64,000 nt of DNA, taken from NCBI RefSeq assembly GCF_023656565.1, contig NZ_JAMOKG010000002.1, positions 1,517,551 through 1,581,550 on the forward strand. Reading direction: 5' to 3'. Below, in pieces: positions 24,755 through 35,900 of the stretch. The notes beneath the pieces were generated by a model. The model was not told the DNA's origin. It saw nothing but the letters and a program-made list of their open reading frames with translations, and searched no databases. Position numbers and translations under genes: made by a program. How positions within the stretch are numbered: the stretch's first letter is position 1; the number at the start of each line of letters is the position of its first letter. The DNA comes from Flavobacterium tyrosinilyticum. GTDB taxonomy: Bacteria > Bacteroidota > Bacteroidia > Flavobacteriales > Flavobacteriaceae.

Positions 24755-26194
24755 ATGAGAGCCTTACTTACCGTCTCTTTACTATTGGTTCTTAATTTAT
24801 CTTTTGGTCAAAAAAATGTTGACAAATCAACAGAACAAAAAATTGACAATTATATAAAAGAAGTAATAGCAATTAATGAAATTCCTGGTGTGGCATTGGC
24901 AGTAATAAAAGATGGTAAAATTGTTTATGAAAAATATTTTGGAAAAGCTTCTATAGAAGACAATAAAGCAGTGGATAAAAACACTGCTTTTAAAATTTTT
25001 TCAACTACCAAATTAATTACCAATGTTGGGGTATTTCAACTTATTGAACAAGGAAAATTATCACTCGAAGACCCTATTTCAAAATATTTAGAAAACACTC
25101 CAAAAGAATGGCAAGAAGTAAAAATTAAAAATTTGCTTTCTCATTCTTCCGGGCTTCCTGATGTTGTTAGGTTTCAAGAAATTTCAATAACGGCGTCAAT
25201 TAACGAAAAAATAGCTTTACTGTCTCAAAAACCAATGGATTTTAAAACAGGAAATCAATATCGTTACAATCAAACTAATTATTTGTTTCTGGCTAAAATT
25301 ATCGAAAAAATTACAGGTTTGCCTTTTGAAGAATATATTTTACAAAATCAGTTTCCTTCTATAAAATCAGGTGTTTATTTTTCTTCGAATTTTGGCGAAA
25401 CGGTACCCAATAGTGCTTCTAGATACAACTATGATGATCAAACAAAAAAGTACGTTAAAAGCACCTCAAACTTTGGAACCGAAGCTCATTCTGCAAACGG
25501 TTTAAATATATCTTTGCCGAATTTTATTCTATGGAATGAAAATCTCGATAGAGGTATTTATCTTCAAAAAGAAACCAAAAATGATATTTGGAAACCGTTT
25601 CCGTTTGCCAACCACACAGATCGTTTTGCTTTCGGCTGGGAAATTGTACCGGTTAATAATGTCCTTTCATACGGCTTTACTGGTGGCAATGAAACTGCTT
25701 TTAGAAAATTTATTGATCGTGATTTAACGATAATCTTTTTATCTAATGGACATAAATATTCGGGCTTATATGTACAAAGTCAAGTAATTAATCATGTGGC
25801 TTCGATTGTAGATAAAACACTTATAGATGAATTTTTATTAGCTGGAGAAAATATCAATCAGAATTTTTTAAAATTAGATTTTACAAAAGCGCAACAGAAT
25901 TATTTAGCCATAAAAAAGAATCATCCTGATTGGGACTTTGAATATCGACTGAATGTTATTGGCTATACATTAATGGATCACGGAAGATTGCATGACGGAA
26001 TAAAAGTCTTAGAGCTTAACGCAAAAGAGAATCCGAAATCTGGAAATGCATTTGACAGTTTGGCTGATGGTTATTTTAGAAATAATGAATTGGCACTTTC
26101 GAAAGAAAACTATCAAAAAGCATTATCTCTTTCTCCAGATAACAATAATGCAAAAGAAATGCTCGAGAAAATCAACAAAATAGTAACGAAGTAA
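24755..26194 (+). CDS. Beta-lactamase-family serine hydrolase with C-terminal TPR
   Basis: 479 residues with a signal peptide (about 1-18, LSFGQ). The serine active site S83-T-T-K86 has the SxxK form of class C beta-lactamases and D-peptidases. The Tyr motif is Y171-N-Q where YSN is usual, and the third motif reads FTGG where HxG is typical, so catalysis may be altered. The last 100 residues contain a tetratricopeptide-like pair (NAFDSLADGYFRNNELALSK). It begins five bases after M56 copy 2, so it is likely in the BlaI-controlled operon. Confidence 0.87.
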   Translation: MRALLTVSLLLVLNLSFGQKNVDKSTEQKIDNYIKEVIAINEIPGVALAVIKDGKIVYEKYFGKASIEDNKAVDKNTAFKIFSTTKLITNVGVFQLIEQGKLSLEDPISKYLENTPKEWQEVKIKNLLSHSSGLPDVVRFQEISITASINEKIALLSQKPMDFKTGNQYRYNQTNYLFLAKIIEKITGLPFEEYILQNQFPSIKSGVYFSSNFGETVPNSASRYNYDDQTKKYVKSTSNFGTEAHSANGLNISLPNFILWNENLDRGIYLQKETKNDIWKPFPFANHTDRFAFGWEIVPVNNVLSYGFTGGNETAFRKFIDRDLTIIFLSNGHKYSGLYVQSQVINHVASIVDKTLIDEFLLAGENINQNFLKLDFTKAQQNYLAIKKNHPDWDFEYRLNVIGYTLMDHGRLHDGIKVLELNAKENPKSGNAFDSLADGYFRNNELALSKENYQKALSLSPDNNNAKEMLEKINKIVTK

Positions 26195-26236
26195 TCTACA
26201 CTTTCTTTTAATAAATGAAAAAACATATTTACTAAA

Positions 26237-27670
26237 ATGAAAAAGCTCATTATATTCCTGTTTTTATGTTTTAGCTTTTCAATTCTAGCGCAGAAGAATA
26301 CCGCTGAAAAAAGTATTTTTATTGCAATGGACAAAACAGCTTCTCTTTTAATTGGAAAATCAAAAGCCAATTCTATTTCAATTGGAGTGGTTAAGAATGG
26401 AAAAACCTATACCAGACATTACGGCGAAATTGATAAGGGAAAAGAAAACGTTGCGAACAACAACACTGTTTTTGAAGTTGCTTCTATAACGAAACTATTT
26501 ACAGGTTTACTGACTGCACAAGCCGTTTTGGAAGGAAAATTGAATCCAGACGATGATATTAGAAAATATATTACAGGCTCTTATCCAAACTTAGAATATA
26601 ACGGAACTCCGATCACTATTAAAGATTTAGTTTCTTTTAGAACTGGTTTTGATAAAGATCTTCCAGATACTGCCGAATTGAGAAAAAACAGAAACGACAG
26701 TAGTTATTTGGCTTTTAAAAAGATGGATGAAACGTATAGTCGTGAGAAGTTTTTTGAAGATCTTAAAACTATAAAATTAGACACTTTACCAGGAACAAAA
26801 TTCAAGTACAGCAACGGAAGTCTTAATCTTACTGCTCATATTTTAGAAAACGTATATGGCAAAAGCTATGAAACACTTTTGAAAGAAAATATTTTTTCAA
26901 AACTTGACATGCAATCAAGCGGTATAAATTTAAGTCCAAATACTGTTATTGCAAACGGCTATAATCTAAAAGGCGTTCTAATGCCTAACATTTCAGACAA
27001 CCTTTGGGGCGCCGCCGGAATGCTAAAAAGTACTTTAAGTGATTTGACTAAATTTATTGCTTATGAGCTTAATACAAAAAATAAAATTGTTCAAGAATCG
27101 CAACGAAATCTACTAAATAGTCCAACAACTTGGAACGGTTATTTCTGGGATTATATTCAAGTGGATGAAAATGGAAAAAATTGCTGGAAACACGGCGGCG
27201 CTTTTGGAACTCAAAACATGCTGGTTGTTTATCCAGAACGTCAATTAGGAATTTCCATCATCGTAAATATAAGTGATGAAAATACCGGCAATGCACTAGG
27301 TGAAGCCATTACAAGACTCTCAAATGATTTATTGAGTGAAAACAAAAAACAAGCTGGCATTTACGGCTACAAGATCGTAAACGACAATGTTGTATTTGCT
27401 TATGAACATGATAAGAATTTAGATCCGATTTTGGTTAAGAGCGTTTCCATAGCGGGTTCTTTTGACCAATGGAATCCGAATGATCAGAATTTTCAAATGA
27501 TTCAGAAAAGTAAAAATACATTTGAATTATCGGTCCCAAAATCGAAATTTGAAAAGAATAAAACGCATCTTTTCAAATTTGTCATCAATAAAACGGGATG
27601 GATGGAAGCTCCAAAAAATGCCATAAATCGTGAAACCGAAGGCGACGAAAATCTGATTCTCAAAATTTAA
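26237..27670 (+). CDS. Beta-lactamase-family serine hydrolase with C-terminal CBM48-like domain
   Basis: 477 residues with a signal peptide (about 1-19, SILAQ). All three motifs of the family are intact: S83-I-T-K86, Y191-S-N193 and KHGG near 316. It could be a beta-lactamase, D-aminopeptidase or esterase. From about 397 to the end there is a second domain with the pattern VSIAGSFDQWNPND and HLFKFVINKTGWMEAP, which resembles the AMPK/CBM48 carbohydrate-binding fold. It lies 43 bases after the first serine hydrolase and ends the cluster at a strong terminator. Confidence 0.88.
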   Translation: MKKLIIFLFLCFSFSILAQKNTAEKSIFIAMDKTASLLIGKSKANSISIGVVKNGKTYTRHYGEIDKGKENVANNNTVFEVASITKLFTGLLTAQAVLEGKLNPDDDIRKYITGSYPNLEYNGTPITIKDLVSFRTGFDKDLPDTAELRKNRNDSSYLAFKKMDETYSREKFFEDLKTIKLDTLPGTKFKYSNGSLNLTAHILENVYGKSYETLLKENIFSKLDMQSSGINLSPNTVIANGYNLKGVLMPNISDNLWGAAGMLKSTLSDLTKFIAYELNTKNKIVQESQRNLLNSPTTWNGYFWDYIQVDENGKNCWKHGGAFGTQNMLVVYPERQLGISIIVNISDENTGNALGEAITRLSNDLLSENKKQAGIYGYKIVNDNVVFAYEHDKNLDPILVKSVSIAGSFDQWNPNDQNFQMIQKSKNTFELSVPKSKFEKNKTHLFKFVINKTGWMEAPKNAINRETEGDENLILKI

Positions 27671-27693
27671 ATACTTTTACATTTTACTACCCA

Positions 27694-27727
27694 AAAGACT
27701 TTGCTTTAAACACAAAGTCTTTTTTTT
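27694..27727 (+). terminator. Terminator of the BlaI/M56/serine hydrolase cluster
   Basis: A perfect 10-bp stem (AAAGACTTTG / CAAAGTCTTT) with a nine-base loop runs into a T tract ending at 27727. It lies 24 bases after the last serine hydrolase. Confidence 0.9.
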
Positions 27728-27752
27728 ATATCTTTGAACAAACAAATCTACT

Positions 27753-27896
27753 ATGTATAAATTATTAGCTAAACTAAATAAACTACTTTTGCCAAGCTTT
27801 ACCAAAAAAGGTCTAGATATTTCTAAGGCTACGAAATGGCAAATGGCTATTATTGGTTACCGCGCCTATGTTACAAAAAGAGCATTGGACAATTAA
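27753..27896 (+). CDS. 47-residue basic small protein
   Basis: ATG 27753 to TAA 27894-27896 encodes 47 residues, MYKLLAKLNKLLLPSFTKKG followed by LDISKATKWQMAIIGYRAYV and TKRALDN. The protein is basic and amphipathic with a conserved-looking core (KATKWQMAIIGYR). I recall very similar 45-50 residue proteins in many Flavobacteriia, sometimes mislabelled as SsrA-binding protein; that memory has not been checked. It sits between a terminator and an EamA transporter gene, with start and stop well placed for a separate gene. Function unknown. Confidence 0.7.
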   Translation: MYKLLAKLNKLLLPSFTKKGLDISKATKWQMAIIGYRAYVTKRALDN

Positions 27897-27956
27897 TTTA
27901 GAATACATTTTATTATCCGACAGCAATTATTTTTTATAATTCTGTCTTATTTTTTT

Positions 27957-28802
27957 ATGAAAAACCGAGAATTCAGCCTTCCTCCTGTTCCAGCAGTATT
28001 ATTAGCTATTATTAGTGTTCAATGTGGGGCTGCAATTGCCAAAACACTATTTCCTACAATCGGCGCAGCTGGTACGGCATCTATGCGTATTGGTATTTCG
28101 GCGTTAATTTTATTATTGGCTTACAGACCAAATCTAAAATCGATAACTCCGCAACAATGGAAAATTGTAATTCCATATGGCTTGTCGTTAGGAGCCATGA
28201 ATTTAATTTTTTACCTCGCAATAGAAAAAATTCCAATTGGCCTGGCCGTAACTTTAGAGTTTGTTGGTCCTTTAATACTCGCAATCGCAGGTTCAAAACG
28301 TTTGGTTGATTATTGTTGGGTAATGCTGGCAGCAATTGGCATTTTATTAATTGCACCATGGACAAACGATCGCTTAGATCCTATCGGAATTATATGCGCA
28401 CTTCTCGCTGGAGCATTCTGGAGTGCTTATATTGTTTTAGGAGGTAAAATTTCGAAAATAATGAACGATGGAGATGCCGTTACAACCGGAATGCTGTTTG
28501 CGGCGATTTTAGTCTTGCCTTTTGGTTTTCTAGAAAGCGGATTAAACAATCTTACTCCAAAATTATTCGGAATGGGTGTTGCTCTTGCGCTTTTGTCTAG
28601 TGCAATTCCGTTTACTTTAGAAATGAAGGCTTTAGGAAAACTTCCACCCCGCACTTTTAGCATATTAATGAGTCTAGAACCAGCAGCAGCTTCTATTTGC
28701 GCTTTTATATTTCTTCAAGAAAATTTAAACTTCTATGAAATTCTAGCTGTAGTTTGCGTTATAATTGCTTCTGCAGGAAGTACATTAACCGCTAAAAAAT
28801 AA
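27957..28802 (+). CDS. EamA/RhtA-type DMT superfamily exporter
   Basis: 281 residues with ten predicted transmembrane helices in two five-helix EamA repeats. Characteristic pieces are AGTASMRIGISALILLLAYR in helix two, IPIGLAVTLEFVGPLILAI near 87-105 and a closing helix with SLEPAAASICAFIFLQENL. The latter two match the RhtA threonine/homoserine exporter branch. It probably exports amino acids or related metabolites across the inner membrane. It starts 60 bases after the 47-residue gene and converges on the fasciclin gene. Confidence 0.87.
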   Translation: MKNREFSLPPVPAVLLAIISVQCGAAIAKTLFPTIGAAGTASMRIGISALILLLAYRPNLKSITPQQWKIVIPYGLSLGAMNLIFYLAIEKIPIGLAVTLEFVGPLILAIAGSKRLVDYCWVMLAAIGILLIAPWTNDRLDPIGIICALLAGAFWSAYIVLGGKISKIMNDGDAVTTGMLFAAILVLPFGFLESGLNNLTPKLFGMGVALALLSSAIPFTLEMKALGKLPPRTFSILMSLEPAAASICAFIFLQENLNFYEILAVVCVIIASAGSTLTAKK

Positions 28803-28824
28803 TTTTGGAAAAATCTCAAAATAA

Positions 28825-28870
28825 AAATTCCAAATCCCAATTTAAGCTTGGAATTTGGAATTTCTTTTTT
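28825..28870. terminator. Bidirectional terminator
   Basis: A 15-bp stem (AAATTCCAAATCCCA / TGGAATTTGGAATTT, one G-T pair) with T runs on the right side lies between the convergent EamA and fasciclin genes. The stem sequence recurs in the lon terminator. Confidence 0.85.
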
Positions 28871-28887
28871 TGGGAATTTGAAACTAA

Positions 28888-29442
28888 TTATTTTTTTGGA
28901 AGCAAAACAGCATCTATTACATGAATTACACCATTTGACTGATTAACATCTGCAATGGTTACTTTTGCTTTACTGCCATTTTCGTCAGTAATATATAGGT
29001 CTTTGCCTTTCATCCATGCTGTAAGAGTTCCACCGCTTACTGTTTTAATTGTAGCTTTCCCTTTTCCGTCTTTTATTGCTTTTGCAATATCAGCAGAACT
29101 CCATTTTCCCGCTGCTACATGATAAGTCAGAATATTTTGAAGCATTTTTTTATTCTCTGGTTTTAATAACGTCTCTACAGTTCCTTTTGGCAATTTATCA
29201 AAAGCGGCATTAGTTGGAGCAAAAACAGTAAACGGACCTGCCCCTTTTAATGTTTCAACTAAATCGGCTGCCTTTACTGCGGCTACTAATGTGGTATGAT
29301 CTTTTGAATTAACAGCATTTTCGATAATATTTTTATTCGGATACATCGCTGCTCCACCAACCATTACTGATTTTTGCGCATTTGATGTAAATGCAAATCC
29401 TAAAGCTAAAACTGCAAGAGCTAAAAATTTTCTAGTTTTCAT
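28888..29442 (-). CDS. Fasciclin (FAS1) domain protein
   Basis: 184 residues with a signal peptide (about 1-22, FTSNAQ) and one FAS1 domain (about 42-182). The H1 box is FTVFAPTNAAFDKLPKGTVE and the H2 region is SNGVIHVIDAVLLP at the C-terminus. FAS1 domains mediate adhesion or bind small ligands; in Bacteroidota single-domain exported versions are common. It is probably periplasmic or surface-exposed and expressed from its own promoter. It ends 18 bases from the shared terminator. Confidence 0.92.
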   Translation of the reverse strand: MKTRKFLALAVLALGFAFTSNAQKSVMVGGAAMYPNKNIIENAVNSKDHTTLVAAVKAADLVETLKGAGPFTVFAPTNAAFDKLPKGTVETLLKPENKKMLQNILTYHVAAGKWSSADIAKAIKDGKGKATIKTVSGGTLTAWMKGKDLYITDENGSKAKVTIADVNQSNGVIHVIDAVLLPKK

Positions 29443-29654
29443 ATTTATTGTTTTTAAGTTATAAATTCATTTACGTCGATATATTTGTTTTGGTTTTAAT
29501 AAAAATGAAAATAATTAAAACTAATATTGGAAAATCATCAATTTACACTGAGAAACAAGCTTTTAATGCAAATAAAAGTTTTGATTATTTTTAATACCTT
29601 AATAGTTTTTGCTTTATTTTTATCGTTAAATTTAAATTCCAAAACCTATTTACT

Positions 29655-30183
29655 ATGAAAAATTTACCTCAAAAAGTTAGAAGTAGAAAAGTAAATTCTA
29701 GAGTAGATTTAACTGCAATGGTCAGCGTATCTTTTTTGCTGATCATTTTTTTTTATGGTCACAATAGAATTACGAAAAAACAAAGCTATGGCTTTAAGTC
29801 TGCCAGATTATGGTAATATTGCATGTAAATGGACAGGTGGCTGTGGAGAAAACCGATCTTATACAATTTTACTGGGAGATGATAATAAATTAGTTTCTTA
29901 TATGGGATTACTAGAAGTGCCCAAAGTTGCTCCTAAAAAGTTTGGATATGGAAAGGATGGAATAAGACAAGAGCTTTTAAAGCAAAATAAAAACATGCTT
30001 AATTATTCTGCTCAATTAGGAAGACCAGGACGAGGAATGGTTGTTATTATTAAACCAAGTAAAAAAAGCAATTTTAAGAATTTAGTTGATATTTTGGATG
30101 AAATGGCAATTGCAGATATAAGTACATATGCAATTGTAAATGATTTTACACCAGAAGAATCTAAATTATTAGCTTTAGAATAA
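29655..30183 (+). pseudogene. ExbD/TolR-type biopolymer transporter, frameshifted
   Basis: The frame from ATG 29655 encodes a typical ExbD start (basic N-terminus, then RVDLTAMVSVSFLLIIFF) but hits a run of nine T at 29746-29754 and goes out of frame to an early stop. With eight T the frame continues as MVTIELRKNKAMALSLPDYG and so on through residue 175. The helix contains the expected Asp before the membrane segment. Downstream of the shift 142 codons remain open (29755-30183). It may be a true disruption, a phase-variable tract or a sequencing error. No exbB lies nearby. Confidence 0.8.
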
Positions 30184-30190
30184 TTAAAAA

Positions 30191-30220
30191 AAAAAGAGGA
30201 CGTTAACATCCTCTTTTTTT
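30191..30220. terminator. Bidirectional terminator
   Basis: The stem AAAAAGAGGA / TCCTCTTTTT (10 pairs, eight-base loop) has A and T runs on both sides. It serves the convergent exbD-like and collagen-like fibre genes. Confidence 0.9.
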
Positions 30221-30273
30221 GTTTTAAATTTTATGCCTTTTAAAAGCATTCAACATTTCTTTATATTAATTAA

Positions 30274-32490
<2,217 letters not shown>

Positions 32491-32934
32491 TTTTTTTTAA
32501 ATTTAATTAGCATTAATAAAACCCCCAACATTTCACAAGTTGTTAATTATGAATTGATTAATATTTTTTGTTGGATTTTTTACATTGCAAATTTCCTTCT
32601 AAACTGAATTTTGTTGTCCCCCTAAAAGTTTTTATTTTAATACTTTAAGACATTTCTATACACCTACTAACGTGTTAAAAAACAGTATTTTACAATAAAT
32701 TAAAGATTTATTGAGTGAAATATATCTAAAGTATTTTTTAATTTTAATTTTAGTATCTAATGTATATAAAAAGCTTTGAAGTTAAGGAGAAGGTATTAAT
32801 TATAAAAACAAGTCTAAATCTTGGTAAACTTTATATAAGGCAAAAGATATTACAATAGCTCTACTCATTAGAAATTAATACAACTCTTGCGATTGTTAAA
32901 AGTGAGGTTCAATAATATGGAAGAAAAAAAGCAG
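32491..32934. other. Long AT-rich intergenic region between two surface-protein genes
   Basis: About 440 bases with no reading frame that looks coding and no clear promoter box. A CCCCC run near 32614-32620 and the stretch TTGTTGTCCCCC stand out in otherwise very AT-rich sequence. It must contain the promoter of the fibre gene on the minus strand, which I could not place. Confidence 0.5.
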
Positions 32935-32965
32935 AAAAAAAAGTCCCACATTGCTGTGGGACTTT
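32935..32965 (-). terminator. Terminator of the LRR protein gene
   Basis: The stem AAAGTCCCACA / TGTGGGACTTT (11 perfect pairs, loop TTGC) is followed on the minus strand by T residues. It lies five bases after the LRR gene stop. The same hairpin recurs after rpsA. Confidence 0.92.
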
Positions 32966-32969
32966 CTAT

Positions 32970-35900
32970 TTAAATCTTAATGAATTTCATACTTGAACTT
33001 CCTTTATCTGATTTTACTCTTATAAAATAGTTACCCGTTTTTAGCTTAGAAATATCAATATTTGAAGTTGTTTTTGCGTTTGGAATGGCTATTATTAATT
33101 GCCCTAAAATATCATAAATCTCAAAAGATTGTATCGCTATATTGTCATTTTGAGCAATATTTAAAATTTGATCTGATGGATTTGGATATAAAATTAAGTA
33201 TCTCGAAAAATTAAAATCTTGAGTTGAAAGAGTACTAGTTTTAAATGTTGACGTCGCTTTATTGGTCAGAATTGGGAAATTATAATCAAAATAAATATTT
33301 GCATCATTAGTAAACGAATCCCCAACTTTTAATGTAGGTTTTGTTTTTATTTTAAAAGCAATATATCCATCGTTATTAGTATCATCAAAAGGAAGATTAA
33401 TATTTTCAAAAATAAATTCAACTTTATTTCCTTCCGAAATTTTAGTTACAAAAGAATGGCTTGAACTCGTTGGTATTAAGGTTGAAATATCAAATTTATT
33501 CAAATCTATCATATCTTTAACCACAATATTTTGTGCCGGATATGTTCCAGTATTTTCAAAACGAATCATGTAATGAACATATTCTCCTATTAAACTTGGT
33601 GTAATTACAGAGCCCTCTAAACAAGTTTTGTCATTTGGATCATAAGAACCTACAACAACCTGGCTTAAGGTGAATGCATTGTCCAATGGTAACTCATCTA
33701 CTCCATCTGACTTTATTGTACCCGTAAAACTTAAGGTATCTCCATTATTGATCGCAGGTATTTCGGTTGGAGAATTTACATTGAAAGTGAAAACTATTTC
33801 TTTGCTTTCAAATGGTTTTAAGTTATTAAAATTCCATGTTAGTTTATTGTTTACCTGAGTTGAAGTTGCGGGCGTTGACTGAATTAAATCCAAAACGCCG
33901 TCATTAAAAGCTAAATCGATCGATCCAGACTGCGCGACATTCCCTTTATTTTTATAAACAACTTTGTACTTCGTATCAAATCCTGGTCTTGCTTCTTCTA
34001 AAGGAATTAGAACTATTTCTAAATCTTTACGAATCCCATTAGGCACCAAACAAAAATCTTGTAATATAGGTGTTGTTTGAGAATCAATTTTGACATTTAA
34101 ACTTGAAGGAGAAATTGTAAAATAATCAGCACATTCTAATTTTGGTACAACCTCAAAATTACCCTCTTGAATTGGGAAAGTGTAAAACCCGGTATCATCA
34201 GATATTACAGCTCCTTCAGTTGAACTGCTTTTAATTTGAAATTTAAGATTTGGAACATTCAGATCAGAAATTTCGCAACCATTATTATTAGCATCTAAAC
34301 GGGTATTTCCTTTCATAAAAGCGTAAGTGCCATTTGGAGTAAAACTGCAATATGAATTTACGTGGCAGTTAAAATACCCTAAACGATATACCTCATTCTG
34401 AAAAGTTTTAACCCTGCTCTCATCAACACAAATGTATTTTAAATTAGGATTGCTACTTATATAAAAACTTATATAGACATCTTTATTTAAATTGCTCAAA
34501 AACAAAGAAGTTAACTGTTCATTTTGAACACAATTAAAACTTGAAAGCTTTGTCAAATTATTTAAATCTAGTATGGTAAATTTGTTTCTTAAACACGTTA
34601 AATAATTAATATTAGGACTTCCAGAAACATCCAACTCATCCAATAAGTTATCAGAACAATTAAGCTGTATCAGATTATTTAGATTGGTAACATTGATATT
34701 CTTAATTTCATTATATGAAAAATCAAGCTTTTCTAATTTTCTAAAATCTGAAGCATGTAAACTCGTTAATTTATTTTTAGTACATCGAAGTTCAATCAAA
34801 TTGGCTAGTCCTTGAATATCTAGATTTGTAAGTTTGTTTTCACTACAATCTAAAAATTCTAAACTTTTTATATTTTTAAGATCTAAAGAACTAACTGAAT
34901 TGTTAAACAGCTCAATTCTCTTTAGCAATGGCAAACTAGAAAAAGTAACCTCTGTCAAACTATTGGATCGTCCGACAATTACCTCCTTGAGGTTTGGGTA
35001 ATTTGAAATATCTAAGTTTGTTAAAGCTGTAGAGATTAACGATAGTTTAGCCAGCTTTGGACAATCTGCATATTTAAGAGAATGAAAACCATTATAAGCA
35101 ACATAAATCTCTTCTATCTTGCTGCATCCTGTTACATCTAAAGTTTCCAAACTAGAATTATTATCATAATACACTCCTCTTATATCTATGCATCCGCTCA
35201 AATCTAATTTTTTTGTTCTTATCGTGTAAGCGTTTAATTTCTTACATCCAGATGCATTAACACTTTCTAACGGAATAGTATTCAGTCCCGTAAAAGTGGT
35301 AAGGTTTGAAGAATTTGATACATCAACATGCGATACAGTACTGGTTCCTAAATACAGATCGGTTAAAGCGGGAAGAATTCTTAAATCGAGTACATTTAAA
35401 AAAGTTACATACTCAAAGAAAACAGAGCTTAATACTGGATTATTATTAAAAACCATTTTATCAATACTTGCAGAAGTTACCTTAAATGAATTTAGCTTAC
35501 TGCAATTTGTAACGTCTATATTATCTATTATTCTTGATTTAACTTCACAGGTCAATAAATTAGAGCAGTTTCCCAAATTCAAATTTACATTACCGTAAGG
35601 AGTGTACGTAACGTTTGTTAAATAAAAGTATTTTAGTCCTGTACAGTCACTTAAATTAATTAGCTCTAAAGGATTGCTAATGGATAGATTTTCCAATAAT
35701 ACACAGCCAGAAGCATTTAGACTCTTTAAAACTGAATTACCCACGCCAAATTCAAATATTTTAAGTTTACTTAAATTACTCACATCTAAACTGGCAAGTT
35801 TATTATTTGTACAGTCAAATTCTTCGAGATTGACAGCTTGCTTTATAGCAATATCGGTTAAAAGATTATTAGAACAGTTTAACTTTTTTAAACTGGTAAC

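Noticed and set aside
32881..32970. 18-codon frame across the LRR gene terminator
   Set aside because: It consists of the poly-A tract and hairpin sequence; no coding signal.
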